DNA from: Sinorhizobium fredii USDA 257
GTDB taxonomy: Bacteria > Pseudomonadota > Alphaproteobacteria > Rhizobiales > Rhizobiaceae
DNA: 64,000 nucleotides
NCBI RefSeq assembly: GCF_000265205.3
Contig: NC_018000.1
Coordinates: 2,542,001 to 2,606,000 of the forward strand
Reading direction: 5' to 3'
Below the pieces are notes generated by a model, which ran no database searches, was not told where the DNA came from, and saw only the letters and a program-made list of their open reading frames with translations. Of this stretch, positions 18,467 through 26,048 are shown in pieces. Numbering within the stretch: the first letter of the stretch is position 1; every line of letters begins with the position of its first letter. Made by a program: the position numbers and the translations under genes.

Positions 18467-18512
18467 GTTCCCTGTTGGTGCTAAAAAGATCGCAAAATGT
18501 ATCATAGGGAAC
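18467..18512 (+). repeat. 46-bp interspersed repeat, copy 1
   Basis: Begins GTTCC and ends GGAAC, with the conserved core GATCGCAAAATGTATC at 18488-18503. Flanking bases extend the terminal inverted repeat to 8 bp (CGTTCCCT 18466-18473 / AGGGAACG 18506-18513). It is intergenic, and 28 bases from the 3' end of the minus-strand gene at 18540. Confidence 0.8.
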
Positions 18513-18539
18513 GACGGAGATTGCCGCCGGCGCGAGTTC

Positions 18540-18845
18540 TTAAATCCCTGACCCGTCGAGCTCTCGGTCGTCATCGCCTTCCCAGGGTGAGGGCATGGAG
18601 GTGCGATTGAGATTGGCCGAGGGCATCGGCATCCAGCACTTCAATTCTGGCTCGGCGTATTCGATGATGCGGCCGGGCGAGGAATCAGCGGCGCGCCAGC
18701 CTTCTGCGCCGAACTGATCGCCATTCGACCAATACGCGAGATCAACTTCTGCCGCCCCCTGTTCGGACGGGCGGATCGTGACGAGGATCCGACTGCCGTC
18801 TTTCGGCGCGCTTGCCATGTGGCGCCAGGGGTCTGGCTCGGCCAT
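18540..18845 (-). CDS. DUF551-like hypothetical protein (101 aa)
   Basis: The protein starts MAEPDPWRHMASAPKDGSRI and goes on with strand-rich sequence ending in a CWMPMPSANLNRTSM segment. The pattern W-x-x-M-x-S-A-P-K-D-G...W-x-P-M-P resembles the short DUF551-type proteins common in phages and rhizobia, whose function is unknown. Start chosen at 18845, six bases from a GGAGGA site (complement of 18852-18857); an adjacent Met at 18848 is possible. The longer frame to 19100 has an arginine-rich, non-protein-like N-terminus. Confidence 0.6.
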   Translation of the reverse strand: MAEPDPWRHMASAPKDGSRILVTIRPSEQGAAEVDLAYWSNGDQFGAEGWRAADSSPGRIIEYAEPELKCWMPMPSANLNRTSMPSPWEGDDDRELDGSGI

Positions 18846-19187
18846 CATTTTTCCTCCTGCCTTGCTGCAGGTTGCAAGTGTCGCCTTGCCATCGAAAACG
18901 GTCAACTCAAACCTTGCAAACCCATCGTCTAATTGACTGGGCCGCGTCCCCACAGGTGATGTAGTTGGGTGGTAGCGAAGCCGCTTGCCAGCGCGCCCTC
19001 GAGCGCGCCGTAGCCAGCGAGCGGTGCCGGAGGCACGGTGTGTCTTTTCAACAGATTTTCCGGGCATTTTGGCTTGTGTGTCCGGTTCTGCCGACCTCAT
19101 TCGCGTTGCCAGGGTCTCTCTCGGTTTCTATCCTGACGCATGATCCGCACCCTACTGGTGCGCAGAGCCCGGGGACACTGGAGGCCG

Positions 19188-20159
19188 ATGTCTCAACTGG
19201 ATATGTTTTCCTCGTCGCGCCAGTCAGGCGATGACGTCGTTGTGAGGCTGCGAGGACCCTTGAAGCAGCGGCGGAGGCCATTCGATAACGAGAGCATGGT
19301 CCGGCTTTTGGAGGAGAGCGGCAGCTATCGCGTCTTGCGCAAGCTTGTCGGCCGCCAGATCGTCGATATACCGCGGCCGGGATTTCCTCGCATCGGAGTG
19401 ATCGTCGACACCGAGACGACCGGCCTCGACCACAGCACGGACGAGATCATCGAAATTGGCGCAGTTGCGTTCACCTTCGACGACGGGGGCCATATCGGCG
19501 ACGTCACGGGCGTTTACGGCGGCCTGCAGCAGCCATCTGTTCCAATCCCTCTTGAAATCACCCGCCTCACCGGAATCACCGACGAGATGGTTGCCGAGCA
19601 GATGATCGATGTCGGGTCGCTTCGAGCGTTGCTCGACCCGGCCGACCTGGTGATCGCCCACAATGCCGGCTTCGATCGTCCGTTCTGCGAGGCGTTTTCA
19701 AGCATGTTTTCCGGCAAGGCATGGGCCTGTTCCGTCAAAGAAGTCGATTGGGCGACGCGCGGGTTCGAGGGCACGAAGCTCGGCTACCTGATTGGTCAAA
19801 GTGGCTACTTCCACGATGGCCATCGCGCCGTCGACGACTGTTTTGCTCTGCTCGAGGTGCTCGCCGGCGCCGATGGGGCGACGGAGCCGAGCGCTTTTGC
19901 GGAGCTTCTCAAGACAAGTCAGCGCTCACGCGTGCGCATCTTCGCCGAGCACAGCCCCTTCGACATGAAAGATCATCTGAAGGCTCGGGGATACCGCTGG
20001 TCCGATGGCAGCGACGGCCGTCCGAAATCCTGGTGGATCGAAATTGATGAGGAGCAGCTCGCAGCGGAACTCGCTTTCCTGCGGTCAGAGATCTACCGGT
20101 GGGAAGAGGCCGACCCGCCGGTCATAAGGCCGACGGCGTTTGATCGGTACAAGGCTTGA
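19188..20159 (+). CDS. DnaQ-like 3'-5' exonuclease domain protein
   Basis: Contains all DEDDh exonuclease motifs: Exo I VDTETTGL, Exo II HNAGFDRPF and Exo III HRAVDDC. Such domains remove nucleotides from DNA or RNA 3' ends with two metal ions. About 65 residues precede the domain and about 100 follow it, including a KARGYRWSDGSDGRPKSWWI segment that looks like a separate small nucleic-acid-binding module. It is a stand-alone protein, not a polymerase epsilon subunit in a replication operon. The start is uncertain: Met at 19188 (MSQLDMFSSS) has GGAGG very close; the frame also opens at 19140 with an arginine-rich leader. Confidence 0.85.
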   Translation: MSQLDMFSSSRQSGDDVVVRLRGPLKQRRRPFDNESMVRLLEESGSYRVLRKLVGRQIVDIPRPGFPRIGVIVDTETTGLDHSTDEIIEIGAVAFTFDDGGHIGDVTGVYGGLQQPSVPIPLEITRLTGITDEMVAEQMIDVGSLRALLDPADLVIAHNAGFDRPFCEAFSSMFSGKAWACSVKEVDWATRGFEGTKLGYLIGQSGYFHDGHRAVDDCFALLEVLAGADGATEPSAFAELLKTSQRSRVRIFAEHSPFDMKDHLKARGYRWSDGSDGRPKSWWIEIDEEQLAAELAFLRSEIYRWEEADPPVIRPTAFDRYKA

Positions 20160-20389
20160 TGAGGTGGCGATCCCGGATATTTCATTGTGCAGTCTTTCCA
20201 AGGATTTCGGATCGAACTTCACATCGCGCATGTCGTCTTGGCGGTCGGCTCATCGTCGTTCCCGAGACTCCGTCGTTCCAACGGATGCAACTGTTTCGCA
20301 CTTAAGCGAGTTTAGTCGGTGGGCCTTGCGTAGCGCCCGACGAAACGACAGCGCTGGCGGGGCGGGTCGCCCCCAACGGAGTGGTCTAT

Positions 20390-20668
20390 ATGGCGCAGAG
20401 TACCAAGCAAAAGCTGATGAAGGCGAGCGATATCCCTGCCTTCGTCGAGGAGGTGATCAAAACCGGCTGCAACATCTGCGCCGTCGGCCACGACAAATAT
20501 ATCGTTGGAGACGCAGACCTGTCGCCGGGTGACTATGAGAAAACAAAGCGCAGGCTGAAGAAAATCGAGGATACTTACGGCGATCGTGATTTCCTCAAGT
20601 TGGAAATCGTCGCTTACCTTCGCTCAATTGGTCGGCATGTCGACCTCGGCGAGGATGGGTCTGAGTAG
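20390..20668 (+). CDS. Hypothetical protein (92 aa)
   Basis: ATG 20390 has GGAG seven bases upstream. The product starts MAQSTKQKLMKASDIPAFVE and contains CNICAVGHDKYIVGDADLSP and a charged helix with TYGDRDFLKLEIVAYLRSIG. It looks like a genuine small soluble protein. Two cysteines spaced C-x2-C are present but no second pair, so metal binding is doubtful. Not recognised. A strong hairpin follows 15 bases after the stop. Confidence 0.6.
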   Translation: MAQSTKQKLMKASDIPAFVEEVIKTGCNICAVGHDKYIVGDADLSPGDYEKTKRRLKKIEDTYGDRDFLKLEIVAYLRSIGRHVDLGEDGSE

Positions 20669-20683
20669 GAAGGCCAGCAAAAA

Positions 20684-20704
20684 GCCCCGCCACGATGGCG
20701 GGGC
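20684..20704 (-). terminator. Intrinsic terminator (minus strand; hairpin usable both ways)
   Basis: GCCCCGCC (20684-20691) pairs with GGCGGGGC (20697-20704) around the loop ACGAT. On the minus strand the stem is followed directly by five T, a classic rho-independent signal. On the plus strand the tail is AAATCC, so termination of the 20390 gene would be weaker. Confidence 0.75.
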
Positions 20705-20716
20705 AAATCCCGCATC

Positions 20717-20947
20717 CTATTGCCTTCGTTGGAGGCGGGGACGTAGCCAAGAGATGCAGCTACCCAGAGACGCTATCTGCGGTTTGATCAGAGAGGAAGG
20801 TCTGATCCCGCGAGCCTCTTCAAAAAACATCGGCAAGGTAAACGCTTCTCGCTTCGTCCGATCAAGCATAATCTTCGATATCCGGATCACATCAGCGGCA
20901 TCGACAAGCGCATCGCGGATTTCTTTCGGGGAGAGGTCGCGGGCGCC
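20717..20947 (-). pseudogene. Probable remnant of a minus-strand gene ending at the terminator
   Basis: The minus strand reads GARDLSPKEIRDALVDAADV, IRISKIMLDRTKREAFTLPM and FFEEARGIRPSSLIKP before a stop at 20717-20719, 12 bases ahead of the T-tailed terminator. No ATG begins this frame; it is limited upstream by a TGA (complement of 20948-20950), beyond which GEYRTFEMEAE also looks coding. The position of the terminator supports a former gene here, probably broken by a nonsense change. Family unknown. Confidence 0.35.
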
Positions 20948-21206
20948 TCACTCCGCTTCCATTTCGAAAGTGCGATACTCGCCACTTTCGCTCCGGGTGG
21001 GATGCGCGGGCGCATCACTCTACCGCAACCCGCGCCGGCGAAGAGTGGACACGTTGTTGGAGGCGGCGGAGTCGAGGCCCAAGAAAAAACACCTCTTAGT
21101 GATAGTACGTCCGCTCACGGTCTGCGCTTCTGCGACAATGCGGCTTCGACGCAAAGACAGCGGGAAACTGGATGTGCCAAGCCACGATTTAACGGGAGGA
21201 TTGCTC

Positions 21207-21650
21207 ATGAAGCCCCGGATTTCTGTACTGACGCTTGGCGTCGCAGATCTTGAGCGGTCTCTCGCTTTCTATCGTGACGGACTGGGTTTGCGTACCCAAG
21301 GGATCGTGGGCCGCGAATTCGAGCATGGCGCCGTGGCGTTCTTTGATCTTTCGAACGGTATCAAACTTGCGATCTGGGATCAGGACGATTTGGCTCACGA
21401 TAGCGGTCTGACGAAAGCGCCCGCGAGCAGCACTTCGTTCTCGATCGGCCACAACGTCTCGCAACGAAGCGAGGTGGATGAAGTCATGGAACAGGCACGC
21501 GAAGCGGGCGCGGCCATCGTGAAGCCCGCCCAAGAGACATTCTACGGGGGATATGCGGGCTACTTTACCGATCCCGATGGCCATCTGTGGGAGGTCGTGT
21601 GGAATCCGGCCAATTTGCCGGAGGGGACTGACTTGAGTCGACTCCCGTGA
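21207..21650 (+). CDS. VOC-superfamily (glyoxalase/dioxygenase-fold) protein
   Basis: A 147-residue single-domain protein. The N-terminus ISVLTLGVADLERSLAFYRD and the C-terminal GYFTDPDGHLWEVVWNP are the two beta-alpha-beta-beta-beta halves of a vicinal-oxygen-chelate fold, with a likely metal-ligand Glu in HLWEV. Substrate cannot be assigned; such proteins include lactoylglutathione lyase homologues and antibiotic-binding proteins. ATG 21207 follows GGGAGGA at 21194-21200. A much longer upstream frame extension is not protein-like and is ignored. Confidence 0.88.
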   Translation: MKPRISVLTLGVADLERSLAFYRDGLGLRTQGIVGREFEHGAVAFFDLSNGIKLAIWDQDDLAHDSGLTKAPASSTSFSIGHNVSQRSEVDEVMEQAREAGAAIVKPAQETFYGGYAGYFTDPDGHLWEVVWNPANLPEGTDLSRLP

Positions 21651-21718
21651 GGCTGAGGCTTCCGCAAAGAGCGACGCTGCCGATCGTTTGCCAGTTAACC
21701 CACGTGATCGATGGCGGT

Positions 21719-22797
21719 CTAAAGCGCCAGCCGCAGCTGCGGCGCCACTACAGAGGTCTGCCGTTCCAATGATGACAGCGTGACGCCGAGCAGGCGGATT
21801 CCCCTGCGCGGCGGAAAGATCGGCGTCAGAAGCAGCCCGACCACTTCCTCGAGTTCGCCGATCGCTTGCAGAGGTGCCGTAACCGTCTTGCTGCGCGTGA
21901 TCTGGGAAAAGTCGGCATATTTGACCTTGAGCGTCACGGTCTTGGCGCCAATCTCATTGGCCTCACAGTAGCGCCAGACTTTCTCGATCAGCGGCTGAAG
22001 ACCTTCGCGCGCCGGGTCAAAGGAGTGGATATCCTCGGAGAACGTGTCTTCCGCGCCGACGGATTTCCGCACCCGGTCCGGCTTGACCTGGCGATTGTCG
22101 ATGCCGCGGGCGATCCCGTAGAAATATGGCCCCGATTTCCCGAAATGTTCGACCAGAAACTCGAGCGTTTTCTCTTTGAGTTCGATCCCAAGCCGGTGCA
22201 TCTTTTCGGCCGTCGCGGGGCCTACGCCGTGGAATTTCTTGACCGGGAGCGCCTCGACGAAGACCGGCCCGTTTTTCGGCGTGATGACAGCCTGACCATT
22301 GGGCTTGTTCAGGTCGCTCGCTATCTTGGCGAGGAACTTGTTGTAGGAAATCCCGGCCGAGGCATTGAGGCCGGTGACCTGCTTGATCTTCGCCCGGATC
22401 TCCGCGGCAATCTCGGTGGCGATCTCCATGCCCTTCAGGTTTTCGGTGACGTCGAGATAGGCCTCGTCGAGCGAGAGCGGCTCGATCAGCGGTGTGTACT
22501 CGGCGAAGATCGCGCGGATCTGCAACGAGACGGCCTTGTAGACGTCAAAGCGCGGTCTGACGAAGATGAGGTCGGGGCATTTCCGCTGCGCGGTCACCGA
22601 AGGCATTGCCGAGTGAACGCCGAACTTCCGCGCCTCGTAGCTGGCCGCCGCCACCACGCCGCGGGCGGCAGGATAGCCGACGGCAATCGGCAGGCCCCGC
22701 AGCTCGGGATTGTCGCGCTGCTCGACCGATGCGTAAAGGCATCCATGTCCACATGCACGATTTTGCGCGGCCGCTCGCTGCCTTCGTCGTTTGTCAT
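21719..22797 (-). CDS. dinB: DNA polymerase IV, interrupted by a one-base deletion near the N-terminus
   Basis: Y-family translesion polymerase. The body contains SLDEAYLDVT (catalytic Asp-Glu), SAGISYNKFLAKIASDLNKP and GVGPATAEKMHRLGI (helix-hairpin-helix), with a complete little-finger domain. The natural start at 22797 gives MTNDEGSERPRKIVHVDMDAF and then leaves frame; the next frame resumes with YASVEQRDNPELRGLP. One base missing from the A3 run at 22735-22737 (T-run on the coding strand) explains it, at the catalytic motif D-M-D-A-F-Y-A-S-V-E. As written the gene would be inactive. It lies directly behind the LexA-controlled gene at 22800-23159, two bases apart, in one operon. Confidence 0.88.
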
Positions 22798-22799
22798 CG

Positions 22800-23159
22800 C
22801 TAGCTTCCATCAGGACCATCTGTATCGTCCAGACATGGGAAGTGCGCGCTGCATTTGTCACCCTCCGGCGTCTGCATGCGGTCGCAGCCCATCGCCGTGC
22901 GCCGGCGGATCACCGCGAAGCTCACACCGTCGCCGAATGCTTTCACCAACAGCTTGCGCTCAAGCGCGCAGTGGCGATGACATGGGCGACAGATGAATTC
23001 AATGAGCGGCTCACGATGATCCTTCAGTCTCGGCCCCAGATCGTTCACAGGCTCCTGTCGCGCCATGCGAAAAATTCCCATTCCTGCCATCAGATTGAAT
23101 CCGTTCACGGATTTCTCCGACGGACACTCCCACTCAACTTCCGCGCGCCACGTGCGCAT
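22800..23159 (-). CDS. SOS-regulated small cysteine/histidine-rich hypothetical protein (119 aa)
   Basis: First gene of the dinB operon; its stop lies two bases before dinB. The protein starts MRTWRAEVEWECPSEKSVNG and carries LIEFICRPCHRHCALERKLL, then CDRMQTPEGDKC. The spaced Cys/His pairs suggest a zinc ribbon or knuckle. Similar small proteins with a basic helix after the first Cys pair are common in rhizobia but unnamed. Start 23159 is preferred over the upstream ATG 23195 because the LexA box sits 20 bases before it and would otherwise overlap coding sequence. A DNA-damage role is inferred only from the operon. Confidence 0.65.
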   Translation of the reverse strand: MRTWRAEVEWECPSEKSVNGFNLMAGMGIFRMARQEPVNDLGPRLKDHREPLIEFICRPCHRHCALERKLLVKAFGDGVSFAVIRRRTAMGCDRMQTPEGDKCSAHFPCLDDTDGPDGS

Positions 23160-23178
23160 TGACTCAGTTTCGTTTTGA

Positions 23179-23193
23179 GAACAAATACAGAAC
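23179..23193 (-). promoter_or_regulatory. LexA box (alpha-proteobacterial type) of the dinB operon
   Basis: On the minus strand the sequence is GTTC-TGTATTT-GTTC, the direct repeat GTTC-N7-GTTC recognised by alpha-proteobacterial LexA. It lies 20 bases upstream of the first gene of the operon, where LexA binding would block initiation. This predicts SOS induction of the small protein and Pol IV. Confidence 0.8.
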
Positions 23194-23454
23194 ATAATTC
23201 ACCTTCTCAAGCCGAAAACGGGTTGCTGTCTGCCGACCTGTTGGGGCTTGCCGAGCGCGATGAAGCATTCCGGCCGTCGACTGGCCGCGGCGATGAGTTC
23301 GCTCACGGTACCCCTGGAAGTCCGGATTCCCGCGAAAAAGCGCCTCCAGGGGTTCGGCCGAGAGATATGTTCGTGCCAGATCTTCATATCGACGACCTGA
23401 AGATCAAGAGCCAGAATTTTCAGTAGTGCTCAAGGCGGCGTCGGCCTGTTCGAC

Positions 23455-24438
23455 ATGACCTCTTTCGGGAAGATCAGGATCGAAGGTCCGGACGCTTGCG
23501 CTTTCCTCAATCGGCTCTGCGCGAACCAGATGAATGTCGCGCCTGGCAGGGTCGTCTACACCCAGATGCTCAACAAGAAGGGCGGGATCGAAAGCGATCT
23601 CACCGTCACCCGCTTCTGGGAGACGGCATTCTTCGCGGTCGTTCCGGGCGCGACCCTGCAGCGTGATCTTGCCTGGATGCGCAAGCAGGTGCGGGATGGT
23701 GAATTCGTTGTCATCACAGATATCACCGCTTCGGAATCCGTTCTCGTCCTGATGGGCCCCAAGGCACGCGAGGTCATCACCAAGGTCAGTCCCAACGACT
23801 TCTCCAATGAGGCATTTCCGTTCGGGACCGCGCAGGAAATCGAAATCGGCATGGGTATCGCCCGCGCCCACAGGGTCACCTATGTCGGTGAACTGGGCTG
23901 GGAGCTCTATGTCTCTTCCGACCAGACTGCGCACGTGTTCGAAGCGCTCGAAGCGGCGGGAGCGGCGTCCGACCTCAAGCTCTGCGGTCTTCATACGCTC
24001 GACTCCTGCCGGATCGAAAAGGCCTTCAGGCACTTCGGCCATGACATCACGGACGAGGACCATGTCCTCGAGGCCGGGCTCGGGTTCGCGGTCAAGACCG
24101 ACAAGGTGGACTTCATCGGCCGCGACGCCGTCCTGCGGAAGCGGGAAGAGGGTCTGGAGCGACGGATGCTCCAGTTCAGGCTCCACGATCCGGAACCGCT
24201 GCTCTTCCACAACGAAGCGCTCGTGCGGGACGGCAAGATTGTCTCGATCATCACTTCAGGGAACTACGGCCACTACCTGGGGGGCGCGGTCGGGATGGGG
24301 TACGTTCCCTGCCGCGGCGAAAGTGACGAAGACATCCTCGCGTCGAACTACGAGATCGAGATCGCTGGTGAACGCTTCCCGGCTCATGCCTCGTTGAAGC
24401 CGATGTACGACCCAAAGGGCGAACGCACGAGGATGTGA
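23455..24438 (+). CDS. GcvT-type C-terminal half of a dimethylglycine/sarcosine-dehydrogenase-like protein (N-terminally truncated)
   Basis: The protein begins at DMTSFGKIRIEGPDACAFLN and continues VVYTQMLNKKGGIESDLTVT, GELGWELYV and HTLDSCRIEKAFRHFGHDIT. These are the tetrahydrofolate-binding aminomethyltransferase domains that form the C-terminal half of FAD-dependent dimethylglycine and sarcosine dehydrogenases. The usual FAD-binding half of over 400 residues is missing, and the sequence before about 23430 is unrelated. No ribosome-binding site precedes ATG 23455. It is therefore probably a truncated remnant, although a stand-alone GcvT-fold demethylase (as in DmdA) cannot be excluded. Followed by an SDR, a DMSP-lyase-like cupin and an aldehyde dehydrogenase on the same strand. 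Confidence 0.8.
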   Translation: MTSFGKIRIEGPDACAFLNRLCANQMNVAPGRVVYTQMLNKKGGIESDLTVTRFWETAFFAVVPGATLQRDLAWMRKQVRDGEFVVITDITASESVLVLMGPKAREVITKVSPNDFSNEAFPFGTAQEIEIGMGIARAHRVTYVGELGWELYVSSDQTAHVFEALEAAGAASDLKLCGLHTLDSCRIEKAFRHFGHDITDEDHVLEAGLGFAVKTDKVDFIGRDAVLRKREEGLERRMLQFRLHDPEPLLFHNEALVRDGKIVSIITSGNYGHYLGGAVGMGYVPCRGESDEDILASNYEIEIAGERFPAHASLKPMYDPKGERTRM

Positions 24439-24497
24439 AATCTCTTAGCGCTTCGACAAGGTCGGCCCCGCACGGACATCACGAGAGGACAGGTGGC

Positions 24498-25337
24498 ATG
24501 ACGAACTGGTTTATCACAGGCATATCGCGCGGCCTCGGCCGGGCGCTGGCCACGGCGGCGTTGGCGCGGGGCGATACCGTCGTTGGAACTGCGCGCTCTG
24601 GGTCGTTTTCGCTCGACCACGAGTTCGGCACACTCCACGTCCTCGCGGTCGACCTGAGCGTGCAAGGGTCCGCCGAGGCGAGTGTCACGAAAGCGTTCGA
24701 GCTCGTTGGCGCGGTCGACGTCATCGTCAACAACGCTGGTTTTGGACTTCTCGGTGCGGTGGAGAACGCCACCGATCAGGAGGTCCAGACGCTTTTCGCC
24801 GTCGACTTCTTCGCGCCCCTCCGGATCATCCAAACGGCGTTGCCGCATCTGCGCAAGCAAGGCTCCGGACACATCATCAACATAACTTCGATCGCAGGGC
24901 GCGCGCCCACGACCGGGACGGCAATCTACGCAGCCGCCAAATCCGCACTCGAAGGTCTTTCGATGGGGTTGGCCCTGGAGGTCGCGCCGTTCGGCATCAA
25001 GGTTACGGCCGTCGCTCCGGGAGCGTTTCGGACCGAATTCCTCTCCCCGAATTCGGTCCTGCGAAGCGCGGCTGCGGATGCCGTCTATTCGGAGACCATC
25101 GGCCGAAGTGCCGCAGCATTCGAAACGGCGGACGGGCATCAAGTCGGCGATCCCGAACTCGCCGCGAAGGCGATCATCGACCTGACCGACAGTGACAACC
25201 CTCCACTGCATCTGCTCTTGGGAAGCGACGCTTTAACCCGCGCTCGGGCCAAATTGAGGCGGGTTATCGAGGAGATGGATACATGGGAGCCAGTGACACG
25301 CAGCACCGACTTCAGAGATGATTCCGGCGCTAGCTAG
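24498..25337 (+). CDS. Short-chain dehydrogenase/reductase
   Basis: Classical SDR of 279 residues. The cofactor loop TGISRGLGRA is at residues 7-16, the NNAG motif follows near 76-79, the catalytic Ser lies in TSIAG and the Tyr/Lys pair in YAAAK near residue 145. The Asp in VDLS after strand 3 is typical of this type of NAD(P)-dependent enzyme. It oxidises or reduces a small hydroxyl compound; substrate unknown. ATG 24498 follows GAGAGGA. It sits 59 bases after the truncated GcvT gene and 14 bases before the cupin gene, so it is part of the same operon. Confidence 0.9.
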   Translation: MTNWFITGISRGLGRALATAALARGDTVVGTARSGSFSLDHEFGTLHVLAVDLSVQGSAEASVTKAFELVGAVDVIVNNAGFGLLGAVENATDQEVQTLFAVDFFAPLRIIQTALPHLRKQGSGHIINITSIAGRAPTTGTAIYAAAKSALEGLSMGLALEVAPFGIKVTAVAPGAFRTEFLSPNSVLRSAAADAVYSETIGRSAAAFETADGHQVGDPELAAKAIIDLTDSDNPPLHLLLGSDALTRARAKLRRVIEEMDTWEPVTRSTDFRDDSGAS

Positions 25338-25351
25338 CAGGAGGTGAGAAC

Positions 25352-25963
25352 ATGGATGCTCGGTCGCCGCTGGTCAGCAACTTCATCGAGGCTGCCCGCG
25401 CCGTGTTTTCGTCCACAAAACTGGACGACCACACGGCGTCTGCCCTGAGCGACGTCTTCGAAACGATAACATCGGGCCGCCCCATTTCCCGCGCTGGAAG
25501 GGAGACGTTTCCAGTCTGTGCGCTCGTCGAACCGCGTCTCGATGAGCTCGAACGTACCGACGAGGGGCTTCGTGATGTAGCGCAGGCTATGCGGCCGCTG
25601 CTGCCTCACATCGGTTGGAAACGAAGACAGCCCGGGAAGAACGCGTCGGACAATTTCATGGACGGGCACGCCACCGGCATGATCATCGGACCCGGCGGCG
25701 CTGAGGATCGAGAGGACGTATGGATCGGCATGACAATCATGGGACCGAACGTCCGTTACCCCGACCATTCGCATCCCCCGGAAGAGGTCTACCTTGCTCT
25801 GTCGAACGGGGCGTTCCGGCAGGGTGAAAACGAATGGTTCGATCCGGGCATCGGTGGCGTCTTTCATAACCCGCCGGGCATAGTCCACGGCATGCGCTCG
25901 GGAGATGCGCCAATGCTGGCCCTCTGGTTTCTTCCGATCGTTCCGGCACCCGCATGGAATTGA
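25352..25963 (+). CDS. Cupin protein of the DMSP-lyase (DddQ-like) type
   Basis: A 203-residue protein with one cupin barrel in its C-terminal half. The metal-binding segment RYPDHSHPPEEVYLALSNG supplies Tyr, two His, Glu and a second Tyr; the second cupin motif is GIVHGMRSGDAPMLALW. This matches the arrangement in DddQ-type dimethylsulfoniopropionate lyases, including the preceding ATGMIIGPGGAEDREDVWIG segment. Many rhizobial members of this superfamily have not been shown to cleave DMSP, so activity is open. A near-ideal AGGAGGTGA lies before ATG 25352. Its neighbours (SDR, aldehyde dehydrogenase, GcvT-type protein) fit degradation of a methylated onium compound. Confidence 0.75.
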   Translation: MDARSPLVSNFIEAARAVFSSTKLDDHTASALSDVFETITSGRPISRAGRETFPVCALVEPRLDELERTDEGLRDVAQAMRPLLPHIGWKRRQPGKNASDNFMDGHATGMIIGPGGAEDREDVWIGMTIMGPNVRYPDHSHPPEEVYLALSNGAFRQGENEWFDPGIGGVFHNPPGIVHGMRSGDAPMLALWFLPIVPAPAWN

Positions 25964-26048
25964 GCGTGCGGCTGTCGGCAAGGCCCTTCAACCAAAGTGA
26001 GAACACACCGCGTCTGTTGCTTCCGACGCGCCACTGCGAGGAATACCA

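Noticed and set aside
18508..18540. GGAAC at repeat ends as RpoE2-type -35 boxes
   Set aside because: The ECF15-type promoter needs cGTT about 16-18 bases after GGAAC. I checked four of the six copies (18467, 47043, 56951, 57917); none has it at that distance.
20586..21206. A long N-terminal extension of the VOC protein
   Set aside because: The open frame runs back to 20586 but reads as Arg/Ser-rich sequence opposite a probable minus-strand remnant, and a clear ribosome-binding site precedes ATG 21207.
21866..22996. A 376-aa plus-strand frame opposite dinB
   Set aside because: It is the antisense shadow of the polymerase gene; dinB has all Y-family motifs.
23199..23387. A 62-aa minus-strand frame upstream of the LexA box
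   Set aside because: Another frame of the same DNA looks equally or more protein-like (LARTYLSAEPLEALFRGNPD), and neither has support; it may be debris from the truncated FAD-GcvT gene.
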